Of a stretch of 64,000 bases of DNA, positions 1-8,426 are shown one piece after another. This DNA comes from Bacteroidales bacterium. Lineage in GTDB: Bacteria; Bacteroidota; Bacteroidia; Bacteroidales; F082. The stretch covers positions 155,798 through 219,797 of the forward strand of contig CAAGIO010000022.1 in the NCBI GenBank assembly GCA_900769945.1. Direction: 5' to 3'. A program made the position numbers and the translations under genes. The notes below the pieces were generated by a model. The model saw only the letters and a list, made by a program, of their open reading frames with translations, was not told the DNA's origin and made no database searches. How positions within the stretch are numbered: the first letter of the stretch is position 1; each line of letters begins with the position of its first letter.

Positions 1-1
1 T

Positions 2-1768
2 ATTGACAAAATCCCTATCGACGATCCGGAAACTTACGCGTTGTACAGCGCTGGTAATACCGTTGGCACGTTCCAATTCGAGTCTGCGGGCATGCAGAAA
101 TATCTTAGGGAGCTGCAACCTACTGTCTTTGAAGACCTTATAGCAATGAACGCACTCTATCGTCCGGGACCAATGGATTATATCCCTAAGTTTATCGCCC
201 GAAAACAAGGAAGGGAGCCGATAGAATACGACTTTCCGGAGATGGAGAAATATCTCAAGGATACTTACGGCGTTACGGTGTATCAGGAGCAGGTGATGCT
301 TCTGTCGAGGCAACTTGCGAATTTCACAAGAGGTGAGTCCGACACTCTTAGAAAGGCTATGGGTAAGAAACAAAAGGCAAAGATGTTGGAACTCAAGGAT
401 AAATTCCTGAAACAGGGACAGGAACTTGGACATGACGCGAAAACTCTTGAGAAGATTTGGGGCGACTGGGAGAAATTCGCCTCCTACGCCTTCAACAAGT
501 CGCATGCTACCTGTTACTCTTGGGTGTCGTACCAGACAGCATACCTGAAGGCTCATTATCCCGCGGAGTTCATGGCCGCCGTCCTAAACAGTAGCATAAG
601 AAATGGCGATGAGGTCATCTTTATGCTTGATGAATGCAAACGTATGAAACTCAACGTGCTCCCTCCAAATGTGAATAAGTCGGGATATAAGTTTTCGGTA
701 GATGAGAATGGCAATATTTGTTATGGCTTCGGAGGAATAAAGGGTGTTGGCGAGATTGTTGACTGTATCCGGTTAGAACGGGAGAAGAATGGATTATATA
801 CAAGTTTCGCGGAGTTCATGTCACGTGTGGGCGCGAAAAATATCAATAAGAAGGTTCTTGAGCAACTTGCAAAGGCGGGCGCATTCAGCGATTTTACCGA
901 GCTTCATAGGGCTGCCTATTTCTATATCGCTCCCGGAGAGAAAGCCACATTCATTGAGAAGTCTATTCGTCAGGTTAACGCAAGCAACGAGCGTAAAAAC
1001 AACGCCCAGATCGACCTTTTCGGAGAGATGGAGACGTCGGGTGGCGAGGACCTCTTCCGCCTTGAAATCCCCCAGTGCGAACATTGGTCGAATATCAAAA
1101 TGCTCGAAGAAGAAAAAGATGTGATAGGCTTCTACCTTAGCAAACACCCCCTCGACTCATATGCCCATACTATCCGCTTCTTCGCCGACACAAAGGTTGA
1201 GAAGATAAAGGAAGTGGTAGAAAATAAGAAGGGCGCAACCATTACTTTTGCCTGCTTCGTGGTGTCAGCCTCCGTCCTTACTACAAAATCGGGTAGGGCG
1301 TTCGGGAAATATGTCGTTGAGGATCAGACGGGTAGCTATGAGTTTGCCATCTTCGGCGAGACATTTATGAAGTTCAACTACAAGCATCTATTTGTCGAAG
1401 GTACTCCTCTCCTTATCACCGGAATAGTGAAAGAACCTTTTTATAACTCAAACCTTCCAGATGATAAGAAACGTCCTAACGAGCTGAGCGTCACCAATGT
1501 ACAGCTTTTAGACACTGTTTTTAATAATACAAAGAGAGAGGCAAGATTCATTGTCGATGTGAATAATCTTGATTCAACAAACGTGAATGATTTTGTTAAA
1601 ATAATACATGAAAACCCTGGAAATCAACAATATTCTATCTTGCTTGTTGATAAGGAACGTAATATGACCTGCCGCACACGTCCGACTAATGGAAAGATCA
1701 ATGCGGAGGCTGTATTTAAAATTTTAGACGAAAGAAAAGATTTTGTCTCCTATGATTTGTTAAAATAA
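2..1768 (+). CDS. dnaE: DNA polymerase III alpha subunit, C-terminal half (partial)
   Basis: The reading frame is open to the left edge (first full codon at base 2), so this is the last 588 residues of a replicative polymerase alpha subunit, usually about 1,150-1,250 residues long. The visible part opens in the palm/fingers region, with the family segments TVGTFQFESAGM and ALYRPGPMDYIPKFI, then FNKSHATCYSWVSYQTAYLKAHYPAEFMAAV. A helix-hairpin-helix segment follows (GFGGIKGVGE), and near the C terminus an OB-fold (VVSASVLTTKSGRAFGKYVVEDQ). The catalytic aspartates and the PHP domain lie upstream, outside the window. The protein acts in the cytoplasm as the chromosomal DNA polymerase. Identification is by motif recall and is secure. 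Confidence 0.96.
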   Translation: MDKIPIDDPETYALYSAGNTVGTFQFESAGMQKYLRELQPTVFEDLIAMNALYRPGPMDYIPKFIARKQGREPIEYDFPEMEKYLKDTYGVTVYQEQVMLLSRQLANFTRGESDTLRKAMGKKQKAKMLELKDKFLKQGQELGHDAKTLEKIWGDWEKFASYAFNKSHATCYSWVSYQTAYLKAHYPAEFMAAVLNSSIRNGDEVIFMLDECKRMKLNVLPPNVNKSGYKFSVDENGNICYGFGGIKGVGEIVDCIRLEREKNGLYTSFAEFMSRVGAKNINKKVLEQLAKAGAFSDFTELHRAAYFYIAPGEKATFIEKSIRQVNASNERKNNAQIDLFGEMETSGGEDLFRLEIPQCEHWSNIKMLEEEKDVIGFYLSKHPLDSYAHTIRFFADTKVEKIKEVVENKKGATITFACFVVSASVLTTKSGRAFGKYVVEDQTGSYEFAIFGETFMKFNYKHLFVEGTPLLITGIVKEPFYNSNLPDDKKRPNELSVTNVQLLDTVFNNTKREARFIVDVNNLDSTNVNDFVKIIHENPGNQQYSILLVDKERNMTCRTRPTNGKINAEAVFKILDERKDFVSYDLLK

Positions 1769-1769
1769 T

Positions 1770-1777
1770 TATCTTTG
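1770..1777 (+). promoter_or_regulatory. -7 promoter box of trxA
   Basis: TATCTTTG matches the Bacteroidota -7 consensus TAnnTTTG. It lies just after the dnaE stop and 45 bases before the trxA start. No well-spaced -33 TTTG is obvious. Confidence 0.6.
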
Positions 1778-1822
1778 CAAAATAAAAGATACAAACTATT
1801 AACGATAAAAAATAAGAAAATT

Positions 1823-2140
1823 ATGGCAATTAAAATCACAGATGCAAATTTCGAGGCTGAAGTATTAAAGTCAGAGCTTCCTGTTATGGTGGATTTCGGT
1901 GCAACATGGTGCGGACCTTGCAAGATGATTGCTCCTTATATGGACCAACTCTCAGAGGAATATGAAGGTAAGGCAAAGGTTTGCAAGGCTGACATCGACG
2001 AGTGCTCAGGTCTTGCAGCAAAATTCCGTATCATGAATGTTCCTACAGTCCTTTTCTTTAAAAACGGCGAGGTTGTCGAGAAACATGTCGGCGGCGCACA
2101 GAAATCTGTTTTTGAAGATAAGTTGAAGAAATTCATCTAA
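1823..2140 (+). CDS. trxA: Thioredoxin
   Basis: This 105-residue cytoplasmic thiol-disulfide oxidoreductase has the canonical active site WCGPC at residues 29-33 and the cis-proline segment MNVPT. Length and motifs are those of classical thioredoxin, which reduces protein disulfides and is recycled by thioredoxin reductase. The frame stays open upstream to 1775, but that region overlaps the -7 box at 1770-1777, so the ATG at 1823 (MAIKITD) is the start. A strong terminator follows the gene, so it is probably a single-gene transcript. Confidence 0.95.
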   Translation: MAIKITDANFEAEVLKSELPVMVDFGATWCGPCKMIAPYMDQLSEEYEGKAKVCKADIDECSGLAAKFRIMNVPTVLFFKNGEVVEKHVGGAQKSVFEDKLKKFI

Positions 2141-2163
2141 TCGGTACCAGATTGAATTACATG

Positions 2164-2198
2164 GAGTGTGGGACAGTTCTTCCACACTCTATTTTTTA
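2164..2198 (+). terminator. Rho-independent terminator after trxA
   Basis: An 8-bp stem (GAGTGTGG at 2164-2171 with CCACACTC at 2182-2189) is followed by TATTTTTT. It sits between trxA and the DUF58 gene. Confidence 0.85.
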
Positions 2199-2210
2199 AA
2201 ACGTAACCTA

Positions 2211-3146
2211 ATGCCTATCAATAACAACGACGTCGCAAAACTTGGAGGTATAGAGTTCCATGCCCGGCAGATAGTGGAAGGCTTTATTGCCGGTATCCAT
2301 AAGAGCCCTTTCCATGGATTCTCGGTGGAGTTTGCCGAACACCGCCTGTATAACTCCGGCGAGCCTATACGCAATATCGACTGGAAACTGTATGGAAGGA
2401 CTGAAAGGCTCTTTGTTAAACGCTATGAGGAGGAAACGAATCTGCGCTGCCAGATTGTCATTGACACCAGCTCAAGTATGTTCTTCCCTGTCAGGCGGCA
2501 AAACAACTTAGAGTCCCCTAACAAATTGATATTCTCGGCTTATAGTGCGGCCTCTCTTGCCGAGCTGATGAGACGTCAACGTGATGCCGTTGGCCTCGTG
2601 CTCTTTGATGACGACATTGTCCTACAAACAGAGGCAAAAAACTCTAACGTACATATCAATATGATTTATAATCATTTGGAGAAACTGCTCTCTCCTTTTG
2701 ACAGTAAAGTACGTAAGAACACCGACGCTGCCTCTTGCCTGCACAAGATAGCAGAGACGACACATAAACGCTCCCTCGTGATTGTTTTTAGCGATATGCT
2801 TGACAACGTGTCGGACTATGACCGTATTTTCGCCGCCCTCGAACATCTCCGATATAATAAGCATGAGGTGATTCTCTTCCATGTTAGCGATGGACCTAAA
2901 GAAAACAATCTCGATTTTGAAAACAGACCCTTCCGCTTCATCGACCTTGAAAGTGGTGACACCATAAAACTGAATCCCTCGGAAGTGAAAGCCAAGTACG
3001 CGGATATTATGAAATCGAAAAATGAGGAATTGCTTCGGCATTGCTATCAGTATCAAATCGATTACGTCAATGCTGACATCAACTCCCTCTATGACCAAGT
3101 GCTCACCGCTTATCTATTAAAACGAGAAAAACTCTATAAATCATAA
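2211..3146 (+). CDS. DUF58 domain protein (vWA-like fold)
   Basis: A 311-residue protein with the DUF58 signature RNIDWKLYGRTERLFVKRYEEE (residues about 54-75), followed by a von Willebrand A-like start IVIDTSSSM with a DxSxS metal-site motif at residues 85-89. Family members usually sit beside a MoxR AAA ATPase and Bat proteins and are thought to work in envelope or stress complexes. Here neither MoxR nor Bat genes flank it. The ATG at 2211 was chosen because the upstream extension (2166) lies inside the trxA terminator. Its 3' end overlaps the convergent gene on the minus strand by 6 bases. Confidence 0.85.
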   Translation: MPINNNDVAKLGGIEFHARQIVEGFIAGIHKSPFHGFSVEFAEHRLYNSGEPIRNIDWKLYGRTERLFVKRYEEETNLRCQIVIDTSSSMFFPVRRQNNLESPNKLIFSAYSAASLAELMRRQRDAVGLVLFDDDIVLQTEAKNSNVHINMIYNHLEKLLSPFDSKVRKNTDAASCLHKIAETTHKRSLVIVFSDMLDNVSDYDRIFAALEHLRYNKHEVILFHVSDGPKENNLDFENRPFRFIDLESGDTIKLNPSEVKAKYADIMKSKNEELLRHCYQYQIDYVNADINSLYDQVLTAYLLKREKLYKS

Positions 3147-5225
3147 CTTTAGTATCATCTGTATTGTAGCATCACACTTGATGTTGCCATCTATCTTTTC
3201 TAATCCGCTGCCAATCTCGTCAATGTCATGATAAATGGTTGCCCCTATCTTTGCGTTGATTGTCAGTTTCTTATTCAGCATCGCCCTCCCAACGGCATAC
3301 ATCCTCATTCCCTTGTGATAATAGCTTGTGGAAGAAAACGAATACAATATGTCGCTTTCGTATGCGTAAACACCACCCGACTGATTGTCGAAAAGGGCGT
3401 ATCTGAAATCTAAACTGTAGTGTCGTTCACTATTGTGATACGAGATGTCTTGATAGATAAGGTACGAATGGTTGTGTCCTCCGCTTCCTGTTTTTGCAAC
3501 ATGGTATTCTGCCCTGTTTTTTAATGAGACACACTCACCGACATGATAGCTCGCGTGTATCCTGCACATAGTCTTGTTTTCTCTCGTTGTTTTCTTTGAA
3601 TATTCGTCGGGCATGGTAATGTTAGTGTCCTTGGCTTTATATTTTAATTGTATGTAAAACAATGTGTTCTTGTTGAGCTGATGTTGTATTTGGCAGTTGT
3701 ACTCTTGCACTCTGCTTGGTGAATACACCGTCATCTTTATCCAGTCGGACTGTGGGAAATCAAAGGATGCGATGAGTTTCCATCTTGGCGCAAAGGAGAA
3801 TGTTGTGGTGAGTAAGAGGCCTTTTTCGTTTCGTGCGCTGCTTCCGTTTGAGAAAGCGTTACAATAAAAGTTTTGGAAGCTTCTGTCGTAGTGCCGGTAT
3901 AAAACAGTGAAGTCGATATATCCTGCCGGCTGTAATGTCGCGCCCGCCAAAAACGCAGGAGCACGGTTGCTACTCATCGCCGCCTCTCCGAACAAGGCAA
4001 ACCTGCTTCCTACATAATAAATGTCAACTCCATGATTATCATTACTTCTGCCGTTGAAATAGAAGGCGTTGTAAATCCTTGGCTCGGGGTTAAGCTCGCA
4101 ACTTAACAATGTCTTATGAAAAGTGTATCCAACCTGCATGTTACCGGTATTATAGCTGATGTTTAATCCGAGGAGCTGTCGTCGAATTGAATGTCGGTCG
4201 ATGATTTCCGCGACGGTCCGGTGGAGTCCGGAATATTGTAATGCCGAGACCTCCGTCACCTCGCCTGTGCTGTCGGTCGCACTGATGTTTGCGTCGGCTT
4301 TCTTATTTGAGTAAAAAAGAGTTAGCTCGTATCCCTTGTGCCTAAGTGTAGCCGCGACACCTCTAAGGTAGCGGGCTTCGTTCGCTGATTTCGAGGCTCT
4401 TATCTTCTTGCTCCTCCTTAACAATGTGCCGCCGGCTATTGCCATGCTTTGTCCCGAACCCATGGTAAGCCCTTGTCCGAACGAGAGCTGGTAGTCTCCG
4501 ATTGCTATAGCCTTGATGAACTTAATGTCTTTTAACAATAGATGGCATGATATAAAGTCAATGGCTCGATATCGGCTTTTCTCAATCATTTTCATTAGGC
4601 TGTCGTTAGCCCTTGCCATGAAAAGATATTCTCCAGCATCTTTCTCCATTACAAATCCGGCCTCTAATATATCCCGAATATCAAAATTGTACCTTATCAT
4701 TGCCTTCTGTGGACTTCCGAAGTATTTCTTGTTTGGATTTTCCGCTAATAATGAATCACTTACATCTTCGTATCCCGCCTTTTTGTAGAAAGGCTGGCTC
4801 ATTTGTAAGATGATCTTATGCGAGCCTTTCATTTTTTTCTTCCGCTCGTTCACTTCATCTCTCTTAAAGACAACACAATTCTTTAACAATTGGAATGTCA
4901 TCTCGTCTATCCCTTCAATATATTTTAACTCATTGATATGAATAATGTCTCCGTATTTCTTCCTGTATTCATTGACTTTTTCAACAGTTGTGATGTTAAT
5001 GATATTTAACTCGCTGAGTTGCGATAATTCGTCTGTGTCGTTGATGTTGATTTTGTTGTCAAGTATGTGTAGGTAGTTCTCCATTTCTTCAGAATAGTCT
5101 GCCTCCTCGTCATTTCTATCTGTCATTCGTTCAATCTGCGTTGCTATTATCTCGTTTGTAATATTTTGACCTTTTAAATAGCAGAAGGAAGACAAAAGGA
5201 GTACTGCAAGTAATAATCGTCTCAT
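3141..5225 (-). CDS. Helix-hairpin-helix N-terminal, beta-barrel-like envelope protein
   Basis: A 694-residue protein with a signal peptide (MRRLLLAVLLLSSFCYLKGQ). An acidic linker is followed at residues about 50-115 by tandem helix-hairpin-helix-like segments of ComEA type (ININDTDELSQLSELNI, then INELKYIEGIDEMTFQLL). The remaining ~560 residues are rich in alternating aromatic strands ending in an aliphatic residue, which suggests an outer-membrane beta-barrel. Bacteroidota genomes commonly carry such HhH proteins, with unknown function. It converges on the DUF58 gene and follows a PorV/PorQ-like gene on the same strand by 26 bases, so the two are probably co-transcribed. A role in DNA uptake or secretion would be speculation. 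Confidence 0.75.
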   Translation of the reverse strand: MRRLLLAVLLLSSFCYLKGQNITNEIIATQIERMTDRNDEEADYSEEMENYLHILDNKININDTDELSQLSELNIINITTVEKVNEYRKKYGDIIHINELKYIEGIDEMTFQLLKNCVVFKRDEVNERKKKMKGSHKIILQMSQPFYKKAGYEDVSDSLLAENPNKKYFGSPQKAMIRYNFDIRDILEAGFVMEKDAGEYLFMARANDSLMKMIEKSRYRAIDFISCHLLLKDIKFIKAIAIGDYQLSFGQGLTMGSGQSMAIAGGTLLRRSKKIRASKSANEARYLRGVAATLRHKGYELTLFYSNKKADANISATDSTGEVTEVSALQYSGLHRTVAEIIDRHSIRRQLLGLNISYNTGNMQVGYTFHKTLLSCELNPEPRIYNAFYFNGRSNDNHGVDIYYVGSRFALFGEAAMSSNRAPAFLAGATLQPAGYIDFTVLYRHYDRSFQNFYCNAFSNGSSARNEKGLLLTTTFSFAPRWKLIASFDFPQSDWIKMTVYSPSRVQEYNCQIQHQLNKNTLFYIQLKYKAKDTNITMPDEYSKKTTRENKTMCRIHASYHVGECVSLKNRAEYHVAKTGSGGHNHSYLIYQDISYHNSERHYSLDFRYALFDNQSGGVYAYESDILYSFSSTSYYHKGMRMYAVGRAMLNKKLTINAKIGATIYHDIDEIGSGLEKIDGNIKCDATIQMILKL

Positions 5226-5251
5226 TGTCTATTATGTTAAGGTTCAAGATG

Positions 5252-6067
5252 TTAAGAATGGATTGCAAAGGTGAAGCTGCTTTGGAACGACACCCCGGTA
5301 TATTGGTTCAGCTTTGAAGATATGTCGATGGTGAACCTGTGAAATGAATAGCCGGCTCCGAAGCAGGCGGTTCCCGGGTGGGTGTATATTCCTGCACGCA
5401 GGTAGAATTCATTCAGGGTATGGTACTCGAACCCAAGCCTATAGTCGGTCTTTTTGTCGGTGTCATACTCTATCTCTCCAAAGGCTATAAAGTCTTTCGT
5501 GATTTTGTATGAGAAACCGCACCTTATTATAATAGGTATTCTGGTTTTCATCTTCCATGTCCTCGCAAATATCGGATTAAATAAATATACGCCTACGCTA
5601 ACCGACTCAGAAATAGGAGTTTGAAAGCCGAGCTCAATGGTTGCGCATTGTCGTGCCGAATAGTCATCAGAGAAACTGAATAGAAGGTAGTCTAACTTCA
5701 ATCCGATACGCAGCTTCTCTCCAAAACATCTTGAATAGGCGAGTCCTATCTTGTTCTCGTTATAGTTGTTGGATCCGAACCTGTTGAAAGACAGTCCGAG
5801 AGCACCGGTGGAAGATGGTATGACAAAGGCGGCGGCATAGTTGCTTAACTCTTTCATAAAAAACCTGTTGTCGTAGGCGAAACCGGCCATGACGTGTTGT
5901 GCTCCTACTATCCCGGCAGGATTGTTCGCGATGCTCCAGAAGTCGGAGAGTGCTACGCTGCAGTTACCCATAGAGTTGCTGCGTCCTCCTACAATCCCGG
6001 ACAAATCCCATGAATACAATTGTAAAAACGATAGGAGCAATCCTATCATAAGAAAAAGACGTTTCAT
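5252..6067 (-). CDS. PorV/PorQ-like outer-membrane protein
   Basis: A 271-residue protein with a signal peptide (MKRLFLMIGLLLSFLQLYSW) followed by a beta-barrel-like pattern and the segment SIANNPAGIVG. The NPAG motif near the N terminus is typical of the PorV/PorQ/FadL-like barrels of Bacteroidota. No enzymatic motif is visible. The start at 6067 is chosen because the longer frame (6091) begins inside the -7 box at 6089-6096. It is the first gene of a likely two-gene operon with the HhH protein. Assignment to the type IX secretion PorV/PorQ group is by resemblance only. Confidence 0.65.
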   Translation of the reverse strand: MKRLFLMIGLLLSFLQLYSWDLSGIVGGRSNSMGNCSVALSDFWSIANNPAGIVGAQHVMAGFAYDNRFFMKELSNYAAAFVIPSSTGALGLSFNRFGSNNYNENKIGLAYSRCFGEKLRIGLKLDYLLFSFSDDYSARQCATIELGFQTPISESVSVGVYLFNPIFARTWKMKTRIPIIIRCGFSYKITKDFIAFGEIEYDTDKKTDYRLGFEYHTLNEFYLRAGIYTHPGTACFGAGYSFHRFTIDISSKLNQYTGVSFQSSFTFAIHS

Positions 6068-6088
6068 AATTTTTTGGTTTTGTTGCTG

Positions 6089-6096
6089 CAAAGATA
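6089..6096 (-). promoter_or_regulatory. -7 promoter box, PorV/PorQ-like gene
   Basis: On the minus strand this reads TATCTTTG, a perfect TAnnTTTG box 22 bases before the start codon. Confidence 0.65.
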
Positions 6097-6128
6097 ATTG
6101 TTTTTTGCGAATGTTTGAATATTAATAT

Positions 6129-6136
6129 TAATTTTG
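6129..6136 (+). promoter_or_regulatory. -7 promoter box, DUF456 gene
   Basis: TAATTTTG fits TAnnTTTG and lies 15 bases before the ATG at 6151. It is divergent from the box at 6089-6096, so the 83-base intergenic region holds two back-to-back promoters. Confidence 0.5.
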
Positions 6137-6150
6137 TAGCAAAAAAAATT

Positions 6151-6672
6151 ATGGATTATTTGTTGTTTGTTTGTGCTGTAATACTGATTGTCCTTGGTCT
6201 TATAGGAGATGTTATTCCGGGCATACCGGGTACTCCCGTAACGTACCTTGCGGTGCTGCTTCTTCATTGGACTGAAAAAGTAAGCTATACCACTGATTTT
6301 CTTGTTATTACAGGTGTAATTTGTGTAGCTATTACAGTGTTGGATTATATCGTACCTGTTTGGGGGACAAAGAGGTTCGGGGGTACAAAGGCAGGTGCCC
6401 GCGGCAGTACTATCGGCTTGATTATCAGTGTTATAGTGTTGCCTATGCTTGGCATAGTGCTCGGCCCTTTTGGCATATTCGGGCTTCTCGGCGGTCCTTT
6501 CCTTGGCGCCTATATTGGGGAGAAGATGAGCGGTGTTCCGGAAAACAGGGCATGGCGTTCTGCCTTTGGCTCGTTTGTAGGTTTTCTTGCTGGCACTTTT
6601 ATGAAGATAGTTTATACTTTGGTGATAGGCTTCTTTGTTGTTAAAGATATTATTATGGCTATAATTGATTGA
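6151..6672 (+). CDS. DUF456 membrane protein
   Basis: A 173-residue integral membrane protein. It opens with a hydrophobic helix (MDYLLFVCAVILIVLGLIGD) followed by the glycine/proline-rich motif GDVIPGIPGTP, a second and third membrane segment, and the family motif GTKRFGGTKAGARGSTIG, with a final helix at the C terminus. This pattern is typical of DUF456; no function is established. The upstream frame to 6115 overlaps the -7 box, so 6151 is the start. Its stop codon lies two bases before the transketolase N-terminal gene, which implies one transcript. Confidence 0.85.
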   Translation: MDYLLFVCAVILIVLGLIGDVIPGIPGTPVTYLAVLLLHWTEKVSYTTDFLVITGVICVAITVLDYIVPVWGTKRFGGTKAGARGSTIGLIISVIVLPMLGIVLGPFGIFGLLGGPFLGAYIGEKMSGVPENRAWRSAFGSFVGFLAGTFMKIVYTLVIGFFVVKDIIMAIID

Positions 6673-6674
6673 TT

Positions 6675-7484
6675 ATGAATATTACTACAGAGGAAAGAGC
6701 TCGACATATTAGAAAGCTTATATTATTATCTCTTGCAGAATCTGGTTCCGGACATACCGGAGGGTCGTTGGACCTTGCAGATGTGTTTGCTGTATTGTAT
6801 TTCAACCATTTGCGTTATGACGTCAGTAACCCTTCGTGGGAAAGAAGGGACCGTGTCGTCCTTTCTATCGGTCATACCGCTCCTGTGTTGTACGCCACTC
6901 TCGCTGAGGCAGGATTCTTCCCGGAGGAGGAGATGCTGACGTTAAGGAAAAAAGGCTCCCGCCTACAAGGACATCCGAGTCTTGACTCAGGGCTTCCGGG
7001 GCTTGAGACATCGGCAGGCTCTTTGGGGCAGGGACTGTCAATAGCGGTGGGGATGGCTCTCGCAGCAAAGATGGATAACGCTGACCATAGAGTCTATTGC
7101 GTGCTCGGTGATGGCGAGATTCAGGAGGGCAGCGTCTGGGAGGCTGCAATGTCGGCGGCTCATCATAAACTTGATAATATCTGCGCAATACTCGATAGGA
7201 ACAGGCTGCAGATTGACGGTGCGACAGAAGACGTTATGGCTCTTGAACCGCTCGCTGACAAATGGAAGTCATTCGGATGGAATGTCATTGATGTTGACGG
7301 TCACAATCATCAGGAGATAAAGAAAGCCCTCTCTGATGCTGATAAGAAAAAAGGCGTGCCGTCGATTATCATCGCTAATACGATAATGGGTAAAGGTGTG
7401 CCCGAAATTGAAAACGATAACAGATGGCACGGGAAGGTGCCTTCAAAAGAACAGGTGTTGTTGTGGATAAAAGAATTATTATGA
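6675..7484 (+). CDS. Transketolase, N-terminal (TPP-binding) subunit
   Basis: A 269-residue protein equal to the first half of transketolase. It contains SGSGHTGGSLDLADV near the N terminus, GHPSLDSGLPGLETSAGSLGQGLS, and the thiamine-diphosphate motif GDGEIQEGSVWEA (GDG...). Together with the next gene it should transfer two-carbon units in the non-oxidative pentose phosphate pathway. Split transketolases are common in bacteria. The frame opens with a TTG at 6669; the ATG at 6675 is preferred. The last four bases form ATGA with the next start, which suggests coupled translation and 1:1 synthesis. Confidence 0.92.
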   Translation: MNITTEERARHIRKLILLSLAESGSGHTGGSLDLADVFAVLYFNHLRYDVSNPSWERRDRVVLSIGHTAPVLYATLAEAGFFPEEEMLTLRKKGSRLQGHPSLDSGLPGLETSAGSLGQGLSIAVGMALAAKMDNADHRVYCVLGDGEIQEGSVWEAAMSAAHHKLDNICAILDRNRLQIDGATEDVMALEPLADKWKSFGWNVIDVDGHNHQEIKKALSDADKKKGVPSIIIANTIMGKGVPEIENDNRWHGKVPSKEQVLLWIKELL

Positions 7485-8425
7485 AATTAATTAATAAAGG
7501 TGATAAAGCGGGAAAAACGGGCTTCGGCGAGGGCGTTCTTTCCGCTGCAGAGAAAAACCGTGACGTGGTCGGCATAGGCGCTGACATCACCACGTCGGTT
7601 GGAATGAACTTATTCGCTGAAAGATTCCCGGAGCGTTTCATCTCCTTAGGTATAGCGGAACAGAATTGTGTGGCTGCCGCCGCCGGTATGGCACTGAGCG
7701 GAAAAAAACCTGTCTTCAGCACCTATGGCGTCTTCGCTGCTCATAGGGCTAACGACCAGATAAGGATCTCCGTGTGCTACAACAATCTTCATGTAGTGAT
7801 AGGTGGCGCACACGCCGGAATATCAGTCGGTCCTGACGGAGCAACGCATCAGGCATTGGAAGACATCGCCGTGACAAGGGTGCTACCTCGCATGGTGGTG
7901 CTTTCCCCTTGCGACGCCACCCAGACAAAAATCGCTACCGAAAAGGCTATCCTTGAACTCGACTGCCCGGTGTATTTACGCTTCGGCCGTGAGCCTGTGG
8001 CAGATTTCACTCCCGACGACCAAGAGTTCCAAATAGGGAAGGCTCAGGTCATGAAAGAAGGCTCTGACGTTTGCATCATCGCCACAGGTAGCGAGGTGTG
8101 GGAGTCGTTGAACGCAGCACAAATGCTTGAAAATGACGGCATATCCACCATGGTCGTCAATATGCACACAATAAAACCTATTGATGAAGAGATGCTCTTA
8201 GACGTGTCAAGACGCTTCCCAAAGGTCTATACCGTTGAAGAACATCAGGTTGTGGGTGGTCTCGGCAGCGCAGTGTCAGAGTTCCTTTCACAAAACAACC
8301 CGATACAGGTTATAAGAATTGGTGTTTGCGACCGTTTCGGTGAATCAGGAAAGGCTCAAGAGCTTATGCATGAGTTCGGCCTCGATGCTGTTGGAATCTA
8401 TAAAAAAATTAAAAATATTGAATAA
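7481..8425 (+). CDS. Transketolase, C-terminal subunit
   Basis: A 314-residue protein with the pyrimidine-binding domain first (ERFISLGIAEQNCVAAAAGMALSGKKPVFSTYGVFAAHRANDQIR), the segment GAHAGISVGPDGATHQALEDIA, then the transketolase C-terminal domain (CIIATGSEVWESLNAAQ, TVEEHQVVGGLGSAV). It pairs with the upstream gene to form the complete enzyme; each active site is built from both chains. The start at 7481 overlaps the stop of the N-terminal gene by 4 bases. A longer frame to 7424 exists but would run through the upstream gene's last 20 codons. Confidence 0.92.
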   Translation: MKLINKGDKAGKTGFGEGVLSAAEKNRDVVGIGADITTSVGMNLFAERFPERFISLGIAEQNCVAAAAGMALSGKKPVFSTYGVFAAHRANDQIRISVCYNNLHVVIGGAHAGISVGPDGATHQALEDIAVTRVLPRMVVLSPCDATQTKIATEKAILELDCPVYLRFGREPVADFTPDDQEFQIGKAQVMKEGSDVCIIATGSEVWESLNAAQMLENDGISTMVVNMHTIKPIDEEMLLDVSRRFPKVYTVEEHQVVGGLGSAVSEFLSQNNPIQVIRIGVCDRFGESGKAQELMHEFGLDAVGIYKKIKNIE

Positions 8426-8426
8426 T

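Noticed and set aside
789..1147. Overlapping open frames on both strands inside dnaE
   Set aside because: They lie in shifted frames of a clearly conserved gene and have no recognisable motifs or promoters.
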